This document shows positions 1-4,218 of a stretch of DNA of 5,148 bases, in pieces. Within the stretch, counting starts at the first letter, position 1. Each line of letters begins with the position of its first letter. Source of the stretch: Thermoplasmata archaeon (GTDB lineage: Archaea; Thermoplasmatota; Thermoplasmata; Thermoplasmatales; Thermoplasmataceae); NCBI GenBank assembly GCA_021826795.1, contig JAKAYM010000135.1:1-5148 (forward strand). Direction: 5' to 3'. A program made the translations under genes and the position numbers. The notes beneath the pieces are model-generated. The model saw nothing but the letters and a program-made list of their open reading frames with translations, was not told the DNA's origin and ran no database searches.

Positions 1-73
1 TGTACGGTATTGAGTTCCATATTGTTCCGTCAAGGTCAAAGATTATTGCTTTGTTTACTGTAAAACTATCCAT
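1..73 (-). CDS. HAD-superfamily hydrolase, N-terminal fragment (cut by window edge)
   Basis: Reading leftward from the ATG at 73-71, the first 24 codons give a short N-terminal segment followed by the strand IIF and the motif DLDGT at residues 13-17. This is HAD motif I: D13 would be the nucleophile that forms the aspartyl-phosphate and D15 the general acid/base. The following W-N-S (residues 19-21) resembles the start of phosphoglycolate-phosphatase-like members, which are small cytosolic phosphatases acting on phosphorylated metabolites. The start is supported by a TATA-like element about 25 bases upstream, consistent with a leaderless mRNA. Only motif I is in the window, so the substrate cannot be predicted and HAD membership rests on a single, very characteristic motif. 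The gene lies downstream of and parallel to the MFS gene but is separated by about 440 bases and has its own promoter, so a functional link is uncertain. Confidence 0.8.
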   Translation of the reverse strand, partial: MDSFTVNKAIIFDLDGTIWNSIPY

Positions 74-91
74 GTCCGGATAATTGAATAT

Positions 92-106
92 GGGTAAATA
101 AATTTA
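92..106 (-). promoter_or_regulatory. Box A promoter of the HAD gene
   Basis: On the minus strand the sequence TAAATTTATTTACCC carries a TATA-like box A (core TTTATTTA) centred about 25 bases before the ATG at 73. In archaea transcription starts roughly 25 bases downstream of box A, which would place the start at or next to the ATG (leaderless). This is a pattern match only; AT-rich sequence gives such matches easily. Confidence 0.45.
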
Positions 107-124
107 TCAACAATAATTTATCAA
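101..124. repeat. 10-bp direct repeat AATTTATCAA upstream of the HAD gene
   Basis: AATTTATCAA occurs at 101-110 and again at 115-124, a 14-bp period. On the minus strand this reads TTGATAAATT twice; the proximal copy runs into the box A of the HAD gene. Position suggests a possible regulator-binding pair overlapping the TFB/TBP site, but the repeat is AT-rich and may be coincidental. Confidence 0.35.
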
Positions 125-231
125 AATGAGGCAAAAAATCATGGAGTTCTTATATTTGTGATAATAATGTAAGATATTGGAATCGCCAGGAAATCCACCC
201 TTCTAATATCAAAAGTATATTACAGGAAAGA

Positions 232-287
232 TAGCATTCATTTGCCATCTATTTTTAGATGTAATGAAGGCAGATAGGTGAATGCTA
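232..287. repeat. Inverted repeat / bulged stem-loop
   Basis: TAGCATTCA (232-240) is perfectly complementary to TGAATGCTA (279-287). The stem can continue inward with CC/GG (245-246 with 277-278) and ATCT/AGAT (247-250 with 272-275), interrupted by a 4-base bulge on the left and a single A on the right, giving about 15 pairs. A competing inner hairpin, CATCTA-TTTT-TAGATG (246-261), uses some of the same bases. It could be an RNA structure, a terminal repeat remnant or a protein-binding site; nothing in the sequence decides between these. Confidence 0.45.
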
Positions 288-366
288 GAACCACATATTT
301 GCAAGATAATGAATCGTACCATTTTACATAATGTAAAGGCCGAGTTGATCTATTCAAAGATTTCAT
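238..366 (-). CDS. Doubtful small ORF, 42 residues
   Basis: From the ATG at 366 an open frame of 42 codons ends with TGA at 238-240, inside the left arm of the inverted repeat. The product is fairly rich in aromatic and hydrophobic residues (for example KWYD near residue 16 and VVLAFTYL in the middle) and basic near its N-terminus. I recognise no family. A TATA-like box lies about 33 bases upstream, which would allow a short leader, but there is no clear Shine-Dalgarno sequence. Random AT-rich DNA yields frames of this length, so it may equally be noise or a fragment of a decayed gene. Confidence 0.18.
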   Translation of the reverse strand: MKSLNRSTRPLHYVKWYDSLSCKYVVLAFTYLPSLHLKIDGK

Positions 367-394
367 TCATAGGGAGATAGTTTCAGGTTGGAGG

Positions 395-404
395 AATATA
401 TAGC
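395..404 (-). promoter_or_regulatory. Possible box A inside the intergenic region
   Basis: The minus strand reads GCTATATATT here, a good archaeal box A match. It predicts a transcription start near 374, a few bases before the ATG of the doubtful small ORF and upstream of the 232-287 stem-loop. It could drive a small RNA or small protein, or be a chance match. Confidence 0.25.
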
Positions 405-470
405 ACACACGAATATTTCCATCTATTTCATTAATAATAATTTAAAGTAATAAAGACTCATTAATCAACT

Positions 471-502
471 CTGAGGCTATTTTTATGGAATAGGTTCCTC
501 AG
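471..502 (-). terminator. Hairpin after the MFS gene, possible terminator or mRNA 3' end
   Basis: CTGAGG (471-476) pairs with CCTCAG (497-502), and CTATT (477-481) pairs with AATAG (489-493). This gives 11 pairs with a 3-base bulge and a 7-base loop, starting 14 bases after the MFS stop codon. On the minus strand the hairpin is followed by AT-rich sequence but not directly by a long T run, so it may stabilise the 3' end rather than act as a classic terminator. The placement directly after a stop codon supports a role at the end of the MFS mRNA. Confidence 0.45.
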
Positions 503-516
503 GTGATCTTGAACTT

Positions 517-1989
517 TTAATTCTTCACAGGAAGAACTTTACTTGTTTTTATTGTTTCTGTTCTCCTTCCCAGCACTTCCCTTGAAAACAGTACCACAAA
601 TCCAGCAATAACAAAGGACATTGCTCCAATGGTAAATGCATACCTGAATGCGGTGGCGTCGGGAAATGAAAATATTACTTTTCCTGTTGCAGTGTGAACA
701 ATATCTACCACAGTATACAGTGAAAGCACTGTCCCTGCTATGGGTGCTCCAATGCTGCTTCCTATATATCTAAAGGTACTGTTCATTGATGTGGCAAGCC
801 CCATATCCCGTGCCTCCACGGAAAGTACAAGCAGGTTAATTATTGATGCATTCATTATTGCCATCCCAGAGCCAATTATGACCTCATCTGCAAGTGTCAT
901 TGCAAGTCCGGGAGATGCTGATAGAAGTAAAAACCCAATGGCTGTTACAAATGACCCTGCAATGGCCAGTGGCTTAACACCGGTTTTTGATATGAGTTTT
1001 CCCGTAACTATGGAGAATATGATCATTCCTGCCGCAAAGGCAACCATTGATACACCGGTCTCCAGTATTGAGAATCCAAATCCATATGGCGTGGGTGTTT
1101 CGAATCTATAGGATAATGCCTGCATCGAAAGGTACATTCCCAGGCCAGATATTGTCAGAGCAATGTTTGCAATGAGTACATTTCTCTTTGAAAGCAATTT
1201 CATGTCGAATATAGCTTCTCCACCATGGTTATAATAGTGTTTTTCATAGAAAAACATGGGAATAAGAAGCACTATACCGGTTATTGCCATGCCAAGGAAT
1301 AAGAGTGAATGCCATCCCCATGAAGAACCCTCTGACATGGCAAGAACTATCAAAGCAAGTGGGACTCCAAGGGCAATTGCTCCAATATAGTCTACCTTTA
1401 CATCAGGCCTTCTGTATTTCGATTCCCTGACTTTCCATATTGTAAGAATGGCCAGGATAACTATGAATGGTATGGCAGTATGATAAGTCATCCTCCATCC
1501 GTAATAATCGGATATGAACGATCCAAGTGGTAGGCTTACCGCAAATCCCACACCGAACATTCCACTGATCAGTGCCTGAGCTTTTGGTACCATATTTCTG
1601 GGAAATTCTTCCCTTACTATTGCCATGCCAAGGGGCATTATTGTAAGGCCTATCCCCTGAACCGCCCTGGATATGACCATGAATGTAAAATTCGGTGAAA
1701 ATCCCGTTACTGATACAGCTCCAGCATATAGGAGCATTACTATGGACATCATTTTCTTTTTTCCATACAAATCTGCCAGTTTACCCACAACCGGACTCAA
1801 TGCAACCCCTGTAAGTAGGTATGTTGAAAGCACTAAACTAACCTGATCAACACTAATATTAAAACCCTCAGCTATTGAAGGGAGTGAGGGTGTAAGCATA
1901 CCCTCCACATACATAACGGCCACTATAATCATGGCGAACAATGCCAGCACAAATCTGGCATATTTTTTATCTACCTGTTCCTCTTCCAT
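517..1989 (-). CDS. MFS transporter, 14-helix DHA2 (EmrB/QacA-like) type
   Basis: This 490-residue membrane protein has about 14 hydrophobic segments, roughly at residues 12-32, 46-69, 80-98, 101-123, 138-160, 168-186, 200-219, 225-247, 270-292, 308-330, 338-358, 362-390, 404-428 and 448-469. Length and helix count fit the DHA2 branch of the major facilitator superfamily, which uses the ion gradient to move small molecules across the cytoplasmic membrane. Motif A is clear in the loop after helix 2 (G69-K70-L71-A72-D73, then G76-K77-K78), and helix 4 keeps R108 followed by QGIG (111-114). The antiporter motif C in helix 5 is degraded: where exporters such as EmrB have GP..GG, this protein reads S152-L153..G156-S157. 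The DHA2 family is mainly known for drug and metabolite export, but the gene follows a sugar-acid catabolic operon on the same strand, so uptake of the sugar acid is an attractive inference. The start is supported by a box A about 24 bases upstream, which also suggests transcription separate from the operon. Substrate and direction cannot be read from sequence. Confidence 0.93.
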   Translation of the reverse strand: MEEEQVDKKYARFVLALFAMIIVAVMYVEGMLTPSLPSIAEGFNISVDQVSLVLSTYLLTGVALSPVVGKLADLYGKKKMMSIVMLLYAGAVSVTGFSPNFTFMVISRAVQGIGLTIMPLGMAIVREEFPRNMVPKAQALISGMFGVGFAVSLPLGSFISDYYGWRMTYHTAIPFIVILAILTIWKVRESKYRRPDVKVDYIGAIALGVPLALIVLAMSEGSSWGWHSLLFLGMAITGIVLLIPMFFYEKHYYNHGGEAIFDMKLLSKRNVLIANIALTISGLGMYLSMQALSYRFETPTPYGFGFSILETGVSMVAFAAGMIIFSIVTGKLISKTGVKPLAIAGSFVTAIGFLLLSASPGLAMTLADEVIIGSGMAIMNASIINLLVLSVEARDMGLATSMNSTFRYIGSSIGAPIAGTVLSLYTVVDIVHTATGKVIFSFPDATAFRYAFTIGAMSFVIAGFVVLFSREVLGRRTETIKTSKVLPVKN

Positions 1990-1995
1990 TTAATT

Positions 1996-2022
1996 ACCCC
2001 AGTAACATAATATATATCCTTC
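1996..2022 (-). promoter_or_regulatory. MFS promoter (box A) and weak Shine-Dalgarno
   Basis: On the minus strand a purine-rich GAAGG (BRE-like, 2022-2018) is followed by ATATATATTA (2017-2008), a strong box A match centred about 24 bases before the ATG at 1989. This predicts a leaderless transcript starting at the ATG. GGGGT at 2000-1996, six bases before the ATG, could serve as a weak Shine-Dalgarno sequence on any longer transcript reading in from the upstream operon. Confidence 0.55.
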
Positions 2023-2080
2023 ATTGTACACCAATAGATATTTACATATCATAATGATAATTGAGTATTTAATAATTACC

Positions 2081-2098
2081 AGACTAAACAGTTTATCT
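2081..2098. promoter_or_regulatory. Palindrome upstream of the MFS promoter, possible operator
   Basis: TAAACAGTTTA (2085-2095) is a perfect palindrome around a central A. It is flanked by AGA and TCT, which extend the symmetry with one extra base on the left. It sits about 65 bases upstream of the MFS box A, where an activator might bind. No known regulator site is recognised. Confidence 0.25.
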
Positions 2099-2135
2099 AT
2101 AAAGTAAATTTATAACTAACCCCACATCACATTAT

Positions 2136-2141
2136 AAAAAA
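2136..2141 (-). terminator. T-run terminator after the kinase-pdxA2 operon
   Basis: Four bases beyond the pdxA2 TAA stop the minus strand carries TTTTTT. Archaeal RNA polymerase terminates at short U-rich tracts without needing a hairpin, so this probably ends the operon mRNA. It agrees with the MFS gene having its own promoter. Confidence 0.5.
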
Positions 2142-2145
2142 CTAA

Positions 2146-3111
2146 TTAAGAACCCAGCAATTTCAATCTTTTCTTATATACTGATGCATATCTATTTGCT
2201 GTGAGAATAGCCTCTTTCATACTTACATAATCTGCCTTATCCTGGCCTGCTATGTCAAATGCTGTGCCATGGTCAACGGAGGTTCTTAAAAATGGAAGGC
2301 CAATATTCATGCTGACAGTGTGCCTGAAATCATATGTTTTTGCAGCAATATGTCCCTGGTCATGGTACATTGACAAAACAACATCATACTGTCCCATGGA
2401 AGCCTGATAAAAAACAGAATCAGCAGGAACAGGGCCGGTTATGTTCATAGTCTGTTTAGCCTTTTCAATAGCAGGAATTATTTCACTGATTTCCTCATTA
2501 CCAAACATTCCGGATTCCCCTGCATGTGGATTTAAAGCAGCGACTGCTATTTTTGGTTCCATGAAACCAAGAAGTTTAAGGCTTTTTTCAGTGTCTATTA
2601 TTGCATTGTATATATTCTCATATTTTACAAATTTGACCGCATCCATCAGTGACATGTGTTTTGAAAGGAAAGTTATTCTCAGTTTCTTCACCTCAAAAAG
2701 TGTGGTTATAAACCTGGAGTTTGTAAGAGCCTTTAACATGGTTGTATGGTCAATATATGGTGAGCCTGCCTTTATAATAGCCTCTTTATTTATAGGTGCA
2801 GTTGATATGGTGTCGATTTTTCCTGCCATGGCAAATTGTACAGCCATTTCTATGCTTCTGTATGCGACTTTTCCTGCGCTGGCAGTTACCTTTCCCATTT
2901 GTATAGTTTCTCCGTCACCAGTGTTTATGAAATCAAGTTTTTTTTCTCCTTCTAAATGCAATCCACATTTTTCCATGATATTCTGGTAATTTTCATTATC
3001 ACCAAATAATGTTATCTTAAAATTACGGTTTTTAATAGAATTAATTGATTTAACCACAATTTCAGGTCCAATACCTGCAGGATCACCAAGTGTTATTCCT
3101 ATATTGATCAT
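2146..3111 (-). CDS. pdxA2: PdxA2-type 4-phospho-sugar-acid dehydrogenase (PdxA family)
   Basis: The 321-residue product has the full length and motif order of the PdxA family of NAD-dependent, metal-dependent oxidative decarboxylases. GDPAGIGPEI (residues 9-18) is the N-terminal signature. TAPINKEAI (104-112), NPHAGE (194-199), MYHDQGH (248-254) and the GLPF..RTSVDHGTA block (271-284) follow. By alignment with E. coli PdxA the metal ligands are H152, H196 and H250, with K258 as a substrate-binding lysine. Classical PdxA makes vitamin B6 precursors from 4-phosphohydroxy-threonine. PdxA2 members paired with DUF1537 kinases instead convert D-threonate or D-erythronate 4-phosphate to dihydroxyacetone phosphate and CO2. 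The gene begins 12 bases after the kinase C-domain gene, so co-transcription and the catabolic role are strongly favoured. One oddity is that the usual GHTE substrate motif reads D121-H122-T123-T124. The catalytic histidine is kept, but its neighbours are changed, so substrate preference may differ. The enzyme is presumably a cytosolic homodimer. I am confident of the family and fairly confident of the PdxA2 role. Confidence 0.93.
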   Translation of the reverse strand: MINIGITLGDPAGIGPEIVVKSINSIKNRNFKITLFGDNENYQNIMEKCGLHLEGEKKLDFINTGDGETIQMGKVTASAGKVAYRSIEMAVQFAMAGKIDTISTAPINKEAIIKAGSPYIDHTTMLKALTNSRFITTLFEVKKLRITFLSKHMSLMDAVKFVKYENIYNAIIDTEKSLKLLGFMEPKIAVAALNPHAGESGMFGNEEISEIIPAIEKAKQTMNITGPVPADSVFYQASMGQYDVVLSMYHDQGHIAAKTYDFRHTVSMNIGLPFLRTSVDHGTAFDIAGQDKADYVSMKEAILTANRYASVYKKRLKLLGS

Positions 3112-3123
3112 GGTCTCATATTT

Positions 3124-3537
3124 TTACCTCATATTTATATCTGCATATTCGATGATTTTTTTATATATGCTTTCATCTCCAATACTTCCACCCTTAATTA
3201 TATATTTTTTGCCATCAAGTATTCCTCCATAAATGATTCCAGTAGAAATAAGGGGAAGGATATGTAATCCACTTTCCAGGTAGCCAAAATCTGCATTATC
3301 CAGTACTGTATAGGCCGTTTCACCACCACTTAGGACTAGTACTGAGTATTCCTTCAAGGATAATATGAAATCCTTTTTGTTAATCAGTGTAAAATTATTT
3401 CCGGTAACAAAGAACAGTTGAATTTTGAAATGGCCAATAGGGGAATTGACCGGAGAAATCAAATTATTCCTGATATAATTTACCTGTCTGTAGGTTATAT
3501 CTGTACAGCTTCCAATAATAATAGCCATGCTATTCAT
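3124..3537 (-). CDS. Four-carbon acid sugar kinase, nucleotide-binding C-terminal domain (split DUF1537 kinase)
   Basis: The 137-residue product corresponds to the C-terminal, nucleotide-binding domain of the DUF1537 / four-carbon acid sugar kinase family. It shows the domain's opening motif G9-S10-C-T12...T15-Y-R17-Q18, the central GGETA (71-75), and the ATP-site loop K115-GGS.GD (115-121; the usual form is KSGG.G). The domain seems compact: the usual insert between opening motif and GGETA is short. It starts with the ATG that directly follows the TAG of the N-domain gene, in the same frame, with GGAGATGA placed 5 bases upstream of that ATG. A second in-frame ATG is three codons later. In characterised family members both domains lie in one chain of about 400-430 residues and the active site is at their interface, so this protein must pair with the N-domain protein to work. 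Alternatives are TAG readthrough, a recent nonsense mutation, or a sequencing error. All motifs are intact, which argues against long-standing decay. Confidence 0.85.
   Translation of the reverse strand: MNSMAIIIGSCTDITYRQVNYIRNNLISPVNSPIGHFKIQLFFVTGNNFTLINKKDFILSLKEYSVLVLSGGETAYTVLDNADFGYLESGLHILPLISTGIIYGGILDGKKYIIKGGSIGDESIYKKIIEYADINMR
3126..3130 (-). promoter_or_regulatory. Shine-Dalgarno for pdxA2 inside the upstream gene
   Basis: GAGGT lies at the very end of the kinase C-domain gene, overlapping its TAA stop, 14 bases before the pdxA2 ATG. The spacing is long, and a purine GAGA (3117-3114) lies closer. The position fits coupled translation within an operon and supports the ATG at 3111. 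An ATG further upstream (3121-3119) is out of frame and stops at once. Confidence 0.45.
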
Positions 3538-4062
3538 CTATTTCATCTCCAGATACAATTTTATCATTATTCCTGGGTCTACAGGAAGTAAATTTTCATT
3601 CAGACATCTTTTTGCAAGTTTTCCAATGTCACTGTATGTCCTTGAATCTGCAATTATTATTGAATCATGAAGTTTTACAGGAACAATATCACGAATTGGC
3701 AATTTGGTTTCATTCTGGATACTTAAGCCCGCATATGTATACCGCCCAAAGTCTGGTATAGTGTCTGTGATGAGCAGCTTCCCAATTTTCGCCATGAATT
3801 CTATAAAATCCAAGGTGCTTCCCCTGAGCAAAGTATCAATGCGTGTCAACATTAATGTTTCGGGATACAGCTCTTTCACATAATTCAACCGTTGCTCTGC
3901 GTTTCCAGTATTCCTGGTTTCAATATCTAAAGAAACAACTGATGATTTTATTTTTTTTATGAGATCTATATTTTTGAATGCTACTACTGGAACTCCTGTT
4001 CCTATGAGAGATGCCATGCCTGCAGCGCCACTGAGGTCATCAGAAATAATAATCGTATCCAT
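3538..4062 (-). CDS. Four-carbon acid sugar kinase, substrate-binding N-terminal domain (split DUF1537 kinase)
   Basis: The 174-residue product matches the N-terminal domain of DUF1537 kinases, which phosphorylate D-threonate, D-erythronate and related four-carbon acids at O4 using ATP. Visible motifs, in family order, are S7-D8-D9-L-S11-G12-A13 (usual form ADD.TGA), D46-I-E-T49-R50 (usual form TDTR), R74-I-D76-T-L-L-R80-G81 (usual form KIDSTLRG, here with R for K), P103-D-F-G106-R107, and ADSRT (138-142, usual form DA.T). After this last motif the chain ends with TAG just where the linker to the ATP-binding domain should be; the C-domain follows in the same frame. The gene is first in an operon with the C-domain and pdxA2, a pairing known in bacteria for D-threonate (dtnK-pdxA2) catabolism; substrate assignment by context is inference. 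The start is supported by a box A centred about 24 bases upstream, implying a leaderless mRNA. The two halves together total 311 residues, shorter than typical bacterial kinases. Confidence 0.87.
   Translation of the reverse strand: MDTIIISDDLSGAAGMASLIGTGVPVVAFKNIDLIKKIKSSVVSLDIETRNTGNAEQRLNYVKELYPETLMLTRIDTLLRGSTLDFIEFMAKIGKLLITDTIPDFGRYTYAGLSIQNETKLPIRDIVPVKLHDSIIIADSRTYSDIGKLAKRCLNENLLPVDPGIMIKLYLEMK
3543..3550 (-). promoter_or_regulatory. Shine-Dalgarno for the kinase C-domain gene
   Basis: GGAGATGA matches 7 of 8 bases of GGAGGTGA, the sequence complementary to the usual archaeal 16S 3' end. It lies 5 bases before the ATG at 3537, inside the last codons of the N-domain gene. The match supports true initiation at the ATG after the TAG, by reinitiation or coupling, and so a genuine two-gene split. 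The same bases encode L-E-M-K, so a chance match is possible. Confidence 0.55.
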
Positions 4063-4081
4063 TGGAAATCAATAGAATGCC

Positions 4082-4099
4082 TATATAAGTATTTTTATA
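4082..4099 (-). promoter_or_regulatory. Box A promoter of the kinase-pdxA2 operon
   Basis: The minus strand reads CTTATATA at 4089-4082, centred about 24 bases before the ATG at 4062, so a leaderless operon transcript is predicted. A second AT-rich element, TATAAAAAT (4099-4091), lies just upstream and could be part of the same promoter or an alternative box. No Shine-Dalgarno sequence precedes this ATG, in keeping with leaderless translation. Confidence 0.55.
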
Positions 4100-4142
4100 C
4101 TGTGAGATGGGAAGTTCATTCATTGTATTTCTGTTCCACAGT
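4099..4142. promoter_or_regulatory. Inverted repeat ACTGTG / CACAGT in the divergent promoter region
   Basis: ACTGTG (4099-4104) is mirrored by CACAGT (4137-4142), with 32 bases between the arms. A GGAA after the left arm and a TTC before the right arm add weak further symmetry. The left arm abuts the operon's box A region, so this could be a pair of operator half-sites controlling the operon or both divergent genes. Six-base arms are short and could occur by chance. Confidence 0.25.
4117..4126 (-). repeat. ACAATGAATG motif, copy upstream of the kinase operon
   Basis: The minus strand reads ACAATGAATG here, about 55 bases before the kinase start. The same ten bases occur on the plus strand at 4216-4225 over the start codon of the divergent gene, and ACAATGAAGG occurs on the minus strand at 2027-2018 overlapping the BRE of the MFS promoter. 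By eye I found no further copies in the window. A shared regulator site is possible, not shown. Confidence 0.3.
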
Positions 4143-4187
4143 CAAAATTGTAATTATCTGTTAAAAATACCCTGGCCACTTAGAGTA

Positions 4188-4201
4188 ATTATATATATAT
4201 A
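4188..4201 (+). promoter_or_regulatory. Box A promoter of the divergent rightward gene
   Basis: An alternating TATATATATATA tract lies about 25 bases before the ATG at 4219, matching archaeal box A spacing for a leaderless transcript. A purine-rich AGAG (4182-4185) just upstream may be the BRE. It faces away from the operon promoter about 100 bases to the left, so the two genes share one regulatory region. Confidence 0.55.
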
Positions 4202-4218
4202 GATATAATTAAACAACA

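Larger units (their letters stand above)
74..516. other. Intergenic region without a convincing gene
   Basis: This 443-base stretch lies between the end of the MFS gene and the start of the HAD gene, both leftward. I saw no ORF with a recognisable protein family on either strand. It holds the HAD promoter and direct repeat (about 92-124), a bulged inverted repeat (232-287), a doubtful 42-codon minus-strand ORF (238-366) with a TATA-like element upstream (395-403), and a hairpin just after the MFS stop (471-502). Its length is unusual beside the tight spacing of the neighbouring operon, so a small RNA or the decayed remains of a former gene or mobile element are possible. Confidence 0.6.

Noticed and set aside
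309..380. Short plus-strand ORF of 23 codons
   Set aside because: Too short, no clear promoter or Shine-Dalgarno sequence, and no recognisable family.
388..396. GGAGG on the plus strand as a ribosome binding site
   Set aside because: No start codon with a meaningful open frame follows it.
740..1111. Open frame of 123 codons on the plus strand
   Set aside because: It lies wholly opposite the MFS gene, has no promoter or family signature, and is explained as the antisense shadow of a long conserved gene.
2441..2989. Open frame of 182 codons on the plus strand
   Set aside because: Antisense shadow of pdxA2, whose motifs on the minus strand are unmistakable.
3538..3540. TAG read as pyrrolysine
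   Set aside because: No pyrrolysine machinery is visible, the site is in a variable linker rather than a conserved position, and an ATG with Shine-Dalgarno gives a simpler explanation. Only genome-wide data could revive it.
3124..4062. Calling the kinase a pseudogene
   Set aside because: Only one stop interrupts it, exactly at the domain boundary, followed at once by ATG with a good Shine-Dalgarno sequence, and all placeable motifs on both sides are intact.
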